Shown here: positions 1 through 4,527 of the stretch, piece by piece
Layout of the letters: every line of letters begins with the position of its first letter
How positions within the stretch are numbered: position 1 is the first letter of the stretch
NCBI GenBank assembly: GCA_029933495.1
Contig: JAOZOC010000066.1
Location: forward strand, 1,205-7,189
Length of the DNA stretch: 5,985 nucleotides
Direction: 5' to 3'
Source of the DNA: Bacteroidales bacterium
Lineage (GTDB): Bacteria > Bacteroidota > Bacteroidia > Bacteroidales > JAADJA01
Made by a program: the position numbers and the translations under genes
Notes under the pieces: generated by a model
Databases searched by the model: none
Seen by the model: only the letters and a program-made list of their open reading frames with translations
Told to the model about the DNA's origin: nothing

Positions 1-273
1 CACAACGGTTGTCTTCTTTCCAATCCTGTTCATTCCTTGTGTCAGGCCAATGGAAACTGTTGTTTTCCCTTCTCCGGCAGGAGTTGGCGAGATAGCCGAA
101 ACAAGTATAAGCTTTGCCTTTTTTGCTTTTTCTTTATCAATATAATCCAATGGTATTTTCGCCTTGTATTTTCCGTAAAGCTCAAGGTCATTTTCATCAA
201 TTCCAAGGATTGCGGCAATTTCTCTGATATGCTTTAATCTGACTCCTCTTGCAATGTCAATATCCGATTTCAT
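1..273 (-). CDS. fhs: Formate-tetrahydrofolate ligase, N-terminal 91 residues (cut by left window edge)
   Basis: Formate-tetrahydrofolate ligase (10-formyl-THF synthetase) joins formate to tetrahydrofolate using ATP, feeding cytoplasmic one-carbon metabolism. Only the first 91 codons are here; the family is about 550 residues, so the rest lies left of the window. The start MKSDIDIARG matches the usual start of this family. ELYGKYKAKI follows at residues 31-40, and the nucleotide-binding loop PTPAGEGKTT at 63-72, preceded by LILVSAIS and followed by VSIGLTQGMNRIGKK, a very characteristic block. The ATG at 273 lies 9 bases after the stop of the SprT-like gene, so the two are probably co-transcribed. 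There is no Shine-Dalgarno sequence; the leader is A-rich. The reading frame stays open to the edge. Identification is from the motif block and is very likely right; activity cannot be judged without the remainder. Confidence 0.95.
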   Translation of the reverse strand, partial: MKSDIDIARGVRLKHIREIAAILGIDENDLELYGKYKAKIPLDYIDKEKAKKAKLILVSAISPTPAGEGKTTVSIGLTQGMNRIGKKTTVV

Positions 274-282
274 AGTTTAGTT

Positions 283-888
283 TTACTTTTCAATTATTTC
301 AACAGTCATTAAAGGGCTTACGAGGTAAACCTTTCCGTCGTCCAGCCGCTTGCAGCGAAAACGTTTTCTGAGTTTTTTCTGTTTTTGGAAAACAATTCCG
401 TTATAGATTTTAAAAACGGCTCCTTCAGGCAGGTCTTCAAGAACTGTTTCGTTTGCGTGTAGATTATATTTTTTTAATACCCGCACTAAGCTTGTATCAA
501 TACGGGATGATTTTTTAAAGAACCTGATAAGGGCTTCGCGTATATCTTCCGGGAATATATTTTCATTATCAATAAATCCCTGCATCAGGGTTTTAAATTC
601 GGCTTTCCATTCTTTTCCGTGTGGTTTCACCTTTCCCTTATATTTTTCCCATGTAATGAGATGTGCAAATTCATGAACAAATGTAATGAGAAAATGATAT
701 TTGTTCAGATCATAGTTTACCGAGATGGAATGATGCTTTTGTCGAACAGGAGGCCTGTAATCACCAAGTTTTGACACTCTGCTTTTACTTATCGAAAACT
801 TGAGATTGTATTTCCCAATCCAGTTAAGCACAGTGGGAACAGATTTTTCTGGAAGGTATTTTAGCAGAATATCTTTATCCGACTTCAT
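283..888 (-). CDS. SprT-like zinc metalloprotein (HExxH)
   Basis: A 201-residue SprT-like protein. What is visible: the zinc-metalloprotease motif HEFAH at residues 72-76, with the likely third ligand H90 in KPHGKEW (88-94), and the family's lead-in NKYHFLITFV (62-71). The C-terminal third (about 150-200) is a basic beta-rich region, with PEGAVFKIYNG (154-164) and RKRFRCKRLDDGKVYLV (174-190). It has a single cysteine in place of the paired-cysteine zinc ribbon of gammaproteobacterial SprT, a layout I recall as usual for Bacteroidota homologues. Spartan/SprT relatives degrade DNA-crosslinked proteins in eukaryotes, but the bacterial role is poorly defined, so no substrate is assigned. There is no signal peptide, so it is likely cytoplasmic. 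The ATG at 888 is the only plausible start: the next in-frame Met is residue 102, past the active site. The first 14 bases overlap the lipoprotein gene upstream, and fhs follows after 9 bases. Confidence 0.88.
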   Translation of the reverse strand: MKSDKDILLKYLPEKSVPTVLNWIGKYNLKFSISKSRVSKLGDYRPPVRQKHHSISVNYDLNKYHFLITFVHEFAHLITWEKYKGKVKPHGKEWKAEFKTLMQGFIDNENIFPEDIREALIRFFKKSSRIDTSLVRVLKKYNLHANETVLEDLPEGAVFKIYNGIVFQKQKKLRKRFRCKRLDDGKVYLVSPLMTVEIIEK

Positions 889-1042
889 AAATCAGGCAAG
901 TATTAAATATAATAGTATTACTAATACTGAACTCAGGACATTCACGACATTTTTTACCTGCCTTTCGCGAAGATGAACAGGATGTTAGCATGCCAGCAGC
1001 TAAAAATAATAAAACTATTAAAATATTAAATCTACGTTTCAC
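875..1042 (-). CDS. Small lipoprotein, 55 residues, GTG start (unannotated-looking small gene)
   Basis: A short reading frame that an ATG-only or length-filtered search would miss. It begins with GTG at 1042-1040 and ends with TAA at 877-875. The predicted N-terminus is MKRRFNILIV, a basic n-region, then the hydrophobic stretch LLFLAAGM and lipobox LTSC at residues 19-22, so C22 would be the lipidated cysteine. The mature part starts CSSSRKAGKKCRECPEFS, with a serine-rich +2 to +4 and a CxxCP motif (C32, C35). This arrangement resembles tiny Bacteroidota lipoproteins I recall ending near CPxFS; I cannot name the family. The last 16 or so residues (ISNTIIFNTCLIYEVG) look less protein-like and run through an A/T-rich palindrome. 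The final 14 bases overlap the SprT-like gene in another frame, suggesting a shared transcript. Likely anchored in the inner or outer membrane. Alternative: a chance frame, though basic n-region, hydrophobic core and lipobox in the right order argue against that. Confidence 0.68.
   Translation of the reverse strand: MKRRFNILIVLLFLAAGMLTSCSSSRKAGKKCRECPEFSISNTIIFNTCLIYEVG
914..928. promoter_or_regulatory. Perfect 15-base palindrome, possible operator or hairpin upstream of the SprT-like gene
   Basis: AGTATTA-C-TAATACT is a perfect inverted repeat with 7-base arms around one central base, and a third copy of AGTATTA occurs at 899-905. It lies 26 to 40 bases before the SprT-like ATG and inside the 3' end of the lipoprotein frame. 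On the leftward strand an imperfect Bacteroidota -7 element (TATATTTA, complement of 904-911; consensus TAnnTTTG) sits just downstream, which would place the palindrome in the -33/-7 spacer of an internal promoter for the SprT-like gene and fhs. No matching regulator is recognised. In RNA it could form a 6-bp stem with a 3-base loop. The palindrome is seen directly; its role is inferred. Confidence 0.35.
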
Positions 1043-1065
1043 GTTTGTTGTTTTTAAAGAAACCG

Positions 1066-1096
1066 CTAAAATACAGAATTATTGCTTTTTATGAAA
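1066..1096 (-). promoter_or_regulatory. Candidate Bacteroidota-type promoter for the leftward lipoprotein-sprT-fhs cluster
   Basis: Read leftward, TATTTTAG (complement of 1066-1073) matches the Bacteroidota -7 consensus TAnnTTTG with one mismatch, and TTTC (complement of 1093-1096) lies 19 bases upstream where TTTG is expected at -33. It would start transcription roughly 15-20 bases before the GTG of the lipoprotein. In such A/T-rich sequence near-matches arise easily, so this is only a candidate. Confidence 0.3.
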
Positions 1097-1111
1097 TTGT
1101 TACTTACTTTT

Positions 1112-1143
1112 TTTAAATGATTGCAGAATAATATTTAATTTCG
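1112..1143 (+). promoter_or_regulatory. Candidate Bacteroidota-type promoter for the mlaE-mlaF-CvpA operon
   Basis: TAATTTCG at 1136-1143 matches the -7 consensus TAnnTTTG with one mismatch, with TTTA at 1112-1115 twenty bases upstream as a weak -33 element. The predicted start would fall about 10-15 bases before the mlaE ATG, giving a very short leader. With the opposing candidate at 1066-1096, the whole 119-base gap 1043-1161 would be a divergent promoter region. No strong Shine-Dalgarno sequence precedes mlaE. Confidence 0.27.
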
Positions 1144-1161
1144 CAAAAGAAACGTAATAGA

Positions 1162-1896
1162 ATGCTAAGCAGATTTGGGAAATATATTTTGCTAATGATT
1201 CAGGTTATCCGCAAGCCTGAAAAGGGTAGTGTTTATCGCAAACAGCTTATAATGGAGATTCAAAGCCTTGGGATTGAGTCCCTCGGAATCGTTGCCATTA
1301 TCTCCTTATTTATGGGTGCCGTTGTTGCCATCCAAACATCTTATAATATTGATAATCCTTTGATCCCGGTTTCAACAATCGGCTTCACGGTTAGGCAGTC
1401 TGTTATCCTCGAATTTGCTCCAACTATCATAAGCCTTATTCTTGCAGGAAAGGTTGGTTCCCGTATTGCATCCGAAATAGGGACTATGAGGGTTACCGAA
1501 CAGATTGATGCGCTTGAGATAATGGGGGTTAATCCGGCTAATTACCTGATTTTTCCTAAAGTTACAGCCGCAATGATCATAAATCCTGTTTTGATAATTC
1601 TGAGTATGTATTTCGGAATGATTGGCGGATGGTTAGTTGCTGTGTTTACTGATTTATATACTGTGAATGATTATGTATATGGTATAAGAGCCTGGTTTGA
1701 CGGGTACATAATCTTTTATGCATTAATAAAAACGGTGATATTTGCATATCTGATCACAAGTATATCCGGTTTTGAAGGGTTTATTGTGAAAGGTGGCGCC
1801 GTTGAAGTAGGAGCTGCAAGTACAAGAGCTGTGGTATGGAGCAGCATTATGATAATTTTGTTTAATCTTATACTTACCCAGTTATTACTGTCGTAA
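1162..1896 (+). CDS. mlaE: MlaE-family phospholipid ABC transporter permease
   Basis: Inner-membrane permease of an MCE-type (Mla) transporter that moves phospholipids between inner and outer membrane and helps maintain outer-membrane asymmetry. The 244 residues are full length for Bacteroidota MlaE. Hydrophobic segments lie at about 43-62, 82-97, 134-162, 183-203 and 224-243. The family signature is clear: EFAPTIISLILAGKVGS (84-100), SEIGTMRVTEQIDALEIMG (104-122) and NPANYLIFPK (124-133); the EQIDALE segment is the coupling region facing the ATPase. VKGGAVEVGAASTRAVV (209-225) is also typical. The amphipathic N-terminus (MLSRFGKYILLMIQVIRKPEK) is the usual interfacial helix and supports the ATG at 1162. 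mlaF follows after 14 bases, forming the permease/ATPase pair. The symbol follows the proteobacterial system; direction of transport and exact lipid are not shown here. Confidence 0.93.
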   Translation: MLSRFGKYILLMIQVIRKPEKGSVYRKQLIMEIQSLGIESLGIVAIISLFMGAVVAIQTSYNIDNPLIPVSTIGFTVRQSVILEFAPTIISLILAGKVGSRIASEIGTMRVTEQIDALEIMGVNPANYLIFPKVTAAMIINPVLIILSMYFGMIGGWLVAVFTDLYTVNDYVYGIRAWFDGYIIFYALIKTVIFAYLITSISGFEGFIVKGGAVEVGAASTRAVVWSSIMIILFNLILTQLLLS

Positions 1897-1910
1897 AATT
1901 AAAGTTATAG

Positions 1911-2669
1911 ATGATAAAAGCCCTCAACATATCAAAGTCCTTTGGAGAGAATAAAGTTCTGAAAGATATCACTGTTAAGTTTGAAAAAGGCAAAACAAAT
2001 CTGATTATTGGCCAAAGCGGCTCAGGGAAGACCGTTCTAATGAAATGTCTGGTTGGGCTCTATGAGGTAGATGAGGGACATATCTATTTTGATGAAAGAG
2101 ACTTTTCAGCAATGACTTTTAAAGAACGAAAAAAGATCAGGCAAGAGATTGGAATGCTTTTTCAAGGCGGCGCCCTGTTTGATTCCCTGAATGTTGAAGA
2201 AAATATTAAGTTCCCTTTAACGATGTTCACCAACCAATCGTTGGAAGAAAAAATTGAAAGAGTGAACTTTTGTCTGAAATGGGTTAATCTTGAAAATGCC
2301 AACAAGCTGTATCCGGCTGAGCTTAGCGGTGGTATGACAAAAAGGGTTGCTATTGCCCGGGCTATTTCTCTTAATCCTGAATATCTTTTCTGCGATGAGC
2401 CGAACTCCGGCCTCGATCCTCATACATCGGGAGTAATTGACGATCTGATAAGCAAACTTACTGAGGAATTTCAGATAACGACAATTGTAAATACCCACGA
2501 TATGAATTCGGTTATTAAAATCGGGGATACAATTTCATTTATCTATGAAGGACAGCTATGGTGGGAAGGCGACAAAACACAAATCCTTGATACAGATAAT
2601 AAAGAACTGAATGAGTTCGTCTTTGATACCGAATTGACTAAAAGATTGAAAAAAAGCAAGATATATTAA
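1911..2669 (+). CDS. mlaF: MlaF-family ABC transporter ATP-binding protein
   Basis: Cytoplasmic ATPase that drives the MlaE permease. All motifs of an active ABC ATPase are present in the 252 residues: Walker A GQSGSGKT (34-41), Q-loop MLFQGGALFDS (82-92, Q85) with wording typical of MlaF, signature LSGGM (138-142) leading into KRVAIARAI, Walker B YLFCDEP (158-164, catalytic E163), D-loop SGLDP (166-170) and switch H196 in NTHD. The variant DEPNSGLDP, with Asn where most ABC proteins have Thr, is what I recall for Bacteroidota MlaF. The C-terminus (DNKELNEFVF) also fits that group. It starts 14 bases after mlaE, and its stop codon abuts the ATG of the CvpA-family gene, so the three genes are almost certainly one operon. 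No MlaB (STAS) or MlaD partner is encoded beside it. Confidence 0.94.
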   Translation: MIKALNISKSFGENKVLKDITVKFEKGKTNLIIGQSGSGKTVLMKCLVGLYEVDEGHIYFDERDFSAMTFKERKKIRQEIGMLFQGGALFDSLNVEENIKFPLTMFTNQSLEEKIERVNFCLKWVNLENANKLYPAELSGGMTKRVAIARAISLNPEYLFCDEPNSGLDPHTSGVIDDLISKLTEEFQITTIVNTHDMNSVIKIGDTISFIYEGQLWWEGDKTQILDTDNKELNEFVFDTELTKRLKKSKIY

Positions 2670-3206
2670 ATGAATTATATAGACATAATATTAGTAATTC
2701 CAATGGCCTGGCTTGCATTCCGGGGGTTTAAGAGAGGTCTGGTTGTTGAATTGTTTTCACTATTAGCTCTGATAGCGGGAGTTTATGCTGCTCTATATTT
2801 TTCGGATTATGCTGCAAAATTCCTGATTGAAAATTTCTCATTAAATGAGGACTATGTACCTATAATTTCATTCATTTTGACTTTTATAGGGGTTGTGGTT
2901 ATAGTCTATTTTGTTGGTAAGTTACTTGAAAAGCTGGTTGATATGGTTGCTTTGGGTGTTCTTAATAAGCTAGCAGGAGCTGTTTTTGGCATTCTTAAAG
3001 CAGCAATCTTTTTGAGCATAATCATTATGCTAATTAATAGTTTCGATGATGAATGGATTTCAAAAGAAAAGAAAAAGGAATCTGTTCTTTACTCTCCAGT
3101 TTCTGCAATAGCCCCGTTGCTATGGAATAAGTTTGAAGAGCTGGATATCAATAAATCAACCTTTGAGAAGTGGAAGGAAAAGGGAGAAGATATTTTTGAT
3201 GGTTAA
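2670..3206 (+). CDS. CvpA-family inner-membrane protein
   Basis: A 178-residue member of the CvpA (colicin V production) family of small polytopic inner-membrane proteins. Four hydrophobic segments are visible at about 3-18, 25-45, 63-84 and 101-123, followed by a charged cytoplasmic-like tail (SKEKKKESV, then EKWKEKGED). Family marks are GFKRGLVVEL (19-28) between the first two segments, the glycine-rich NKLAGAVFGILK (99-110), and YSPVSAIAP (141-149) after the last segment. In E. coli CvpA is linked to colicin V secretion and envelope-stress tolerance; its molecular activity is not established, so none is given here. The ATG directly follows the mlaF stop with no gap, implying translational coupling. 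Association with the lipid-transport genes suggests, but does not prove, an envelope role. No Shine-Dalgarno sequence; the upstream A-rich mlaF end serves as leader. Confidence 0.88.
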   Translation: MNYIDIILVIPMAWLAFRGFKRGLVVELFSLLALIAGVYAALYFSDYAAKFLIENFSLNEDYVPIISFILTFIGVVVIVYFVGKLLEKLVDMVALGVLNKLAGAVFGILKAAIFLSIIIMLINSFDDEWISKEKKKESVLYSPVSAIAPLLWNKFEELDINKSTFEKWKEKGEDIFDG

Positions 3207-3270
3207 GATAAGTGATGTACCTAACTGTACCTGGAATAATATCATAGGTGTTGTTGATTTACAGCCTGCT

Positions 3271-3283
3271 ACGCTACAAGCGT
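3271..3283. repeat. Short hairpin ACGCT-ACA-AGCGT in the convergent gap
   Basis: A perfect 5-bp inverted repeat with a 3-base loop, located 65 bases after the CvpA-family stop. On the + strand it is followed by the A/T-rich GAATTTA rather than a T-run, so it is a poor intrinsic terminator by itself but could contribute to 3'-end formation. It is short enough to arise by chance. Confidence 0.3.
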
Positions 3284-3285
3284 GA

Positions 3286-3313
3286 ATTTACGAATCCGAA
3301 ATTCGATTTACGA
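3286..3313. repeat. Tandem-like ATTTACGA repeat, 20-base period
   Basis: ATTTACGA occurs at 3286-3293 and again at 3306-3313, exactly 20 bases apart, and the match resumes imperfectly after each copy (ATCC then ATAATCC). The intervening segment contains overlapping small inverted repeats: GAATTT (3284-3289) with AAATTC (3299-3304), and CGAAT (3291-3295) with ATTCG (3301-3305). This looks like a degenerate copy of an intergenic repeat rather than coding sequence. I recall similar TTACGAAT-type repeats between genes in some Bacteroidota, but cannot check this here. Confidence 0.38.
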
Positions 3314-3315
3314 TA

Positions 3316-3360
3316 ATCCTAACCCTGACCTAACTGTCAATCTGTTCAGGATTTTAGGAT
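3316..3360. terminator. Imperfect inverted repeat, possible bidirectional terminator between convergent genes
   Basis: ATCCTAA (3316-3322) pairs with TTAGGAT (3354-3360), and just inside, CCTGA (3324-3328) pairs with TCAGG (3346-3350). This gives a 12-bp stem with a one-versus-three base internal bulge and a 17-base loop. It sits between two genes whose 3' ends face each other, where a shared terminator is expected. Neither strand has a convincing T-run after the stem, so Rho-independent function is doubtful. No ORF of useful length exists in 3207-3370. Confidence 0.35.
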
Positions 3361-3370
3361 ACAATTCCTT

Positions 3371-4525
3371 TTAGACAGACTCAAAAAATGCCCCTGCAAT
3401 CTTTTCAGGTGTTGATCGTAATAATGTCGTATTTATCTTCATCTTAAATCCTTTAAATGTTTTATCTGGCGAAGGAATGATAATATTTCTGGTTTTCAAA
3501 TTTTCTCTGAATTTTTCCCTGTCTTCAACATTTATATGAAGCTTAATAACGTTTGTCCCATTTGGTATCTTTTCGATTTTAAAAGCCGGGGTTTTTTCAA
3601 GCAGACCAAACAAAACATCAGCCTGTTTTACCGATTCAGAATAATCATTCAAAAAAGAGTCAAGATAATGCAGTGCCACAGCAGCAAATGGCCACACCTG
3701 CGGCATCCCGCCGCCAAACATCCTGCGGACCTGAAATAAATCTTTTGTGAACTCTTTTGTTCCTGCCAGAATAGCTCCTGAAGCCGCATTGAAGTCCTTG
3801 TAAAGCGATATGTACACAGTATCAAACATCGAGGCAAAATCAGCAGGACTTTTTCCCGAATGAACACAAGCGTTGAAAAGGCGCGCACCATCCAGATGAA
3901 GCCTGACCCCGTTTTCTCTTGCGTAATCTGTCACTGTTTTCATGGTTTCAAAATCAAACATTTCATTATCCATCCTCCTCACCGGTGACTCGATGGAAAT
4001 GACACCAACACCGGTTTTGACTCTTCCTTTTTTAGTCCGCATTACAGCATCTTTAACCTCATCGATTGTGAAAGTAGCACGGCCCGGAGCTAGTGTCATA
4101 AGGTTCAGATTGCTAAGTCTTTGTGCGCAATCACCCGAATCATTGTACAGATGACTTTCAGCCTGAACAATTACTCTGTCGTCAGAGCCGGATAACTCCC
4201 TGACAGCAATATTGTTAGCAAGTGTCCCTGTGGGCATAAATACAGCACTTTCTTTACCGAGAATTTCGGCCATACGCTTTTCAAGTTCTTCAACAACACC
4301 AAAACGCGAATAACTATCAGCCTCAATACCATTTGTATCAACTATTTCATTCAAAAGTGTCGAATATTCTCTTGTTGACAGATCAAGGCCGTCGCGTGTA
4401 AACTTCACCATATTTCTGTCCTTCTTCAGTCCGGTAATTGAAGGATTACCGGAAAAGCCGGCCAAAGGTGATGTTATTGCTATAGCTGCTACTCCACCTG
4501 ATCTTATAAATGTTCTTCTTTTCAT
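3371..4525 (-). CDS. Tat-exported PLP enzyme, threonine aldolase / beta-eliminating lyase fold
   Basis: A 384-residue fold-type I PLP enzyme related to low-specificity L-threonine aldolases, which split beta-hydroxy amino acids into glycine and an aldehyde. Visible marks: phosphate-binding FMPTGTLANN (96-105), the ring-stacking histidine H125 in ESHLYNDSG, LHLDGARLFNA (209-219) with D212 for the pyridine nitrogen and R215 as a probable carboxylate ligand, and the likely Schiff-base lysine K243 in ISLYKDFNAASGA (239-251). The usual N-terminal RSDTVT motif is replaced by TRDGLDLST (43-51), and the lysine context differs from the common SKGLGAP. Substrate is therefore uncertain: another beta-elimination or aldol substrate is possible. 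The N-terminus MKRRTFIRSGG plus hydrophobic VAAIAITSPLAGF is a twin-arginine signal without a lipobox, so export of the folded, cofactor-loaded enzyme to the periplasm is predicted. The ATG lies 2 bases after the upstream hydrolase stop; GGAG 9 bases before it is SD-like. Confidence 0.85.
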   Translation of the reverse strand: MKRRTFIRSGGVAAIAITSPLAGFSGNPSITGLKKDRNMVKFTRDGLDLSTREYSTLLNEIVDTNGIEADSYSRFGVVEELEKRMAEILGKESAVFMPTGTLANNIAVRELSGSDDRVIVQAESHLYNDSGDCAQRLSNLNLMTLAPGRATFTIDEVKDAVMRTKKGRVKTGVGVISIESPVRRMDNEMFDFETMKTVTDYARENGVRLHLDGARLFNACVHSGKSPADFASMFDTVYISLYKDFNAASGAILAGTKEFTKDLFQVRRMFGGGMPQVWPFAAVALHYLDSFLNDYSESVKQADVLFGLLEKTPAFKIEKIPNGTNVIKLHINVEDREKFRENLKTRNIIIPSPDKTFKGFKMKINTTLLRSTPEKIAGAFFESV

Positions 4526-4527
4526 CG

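Noticed and set aside
37..237. Rightward 66-codon frame MCQANGNCCF
   Set aside because: It lies antisense to the well-supported fhs coding sequence and has no domain-like composition.
256..888. Near-identical starts of fhs and the SprT-like gene (MKSDIDI and MKSDKDI, 17 of 21 bases identical)
   Set aside because: The fhs start is family-typical and the similarity ends after seven codons, so there is no sign of a duplicated leader or gene. It is most likely coincidence.
1043..1161. A further small gene or RNA in the divergent gap
   Set aside because: Only A/T-rich sequence with weak promoter-like elements is seen; there is no tRNA-like fold, no convincing start with a coding frame and no riboswitch-like conserved core.
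2217..2498. Leftward 93-codon frame inside mlaF
   Set aside because: Antisense shadow of an ABC ATPase with every motif intact.
3207..3370. CRISPR array or attachment site in the convergent gap
   Set aside because: Repeats are too short and only two copies are present; no integrase, tRNA end or Cas gene lies nearby.
3536..4154. Three frames (3536-3739 +, 3649-3891 -, 3942-4154 +) inside the PLP enzyme
   Set aside because: They overlap a strongly supported PLP-enzyme gene in other frames and show no recognisable protein features.
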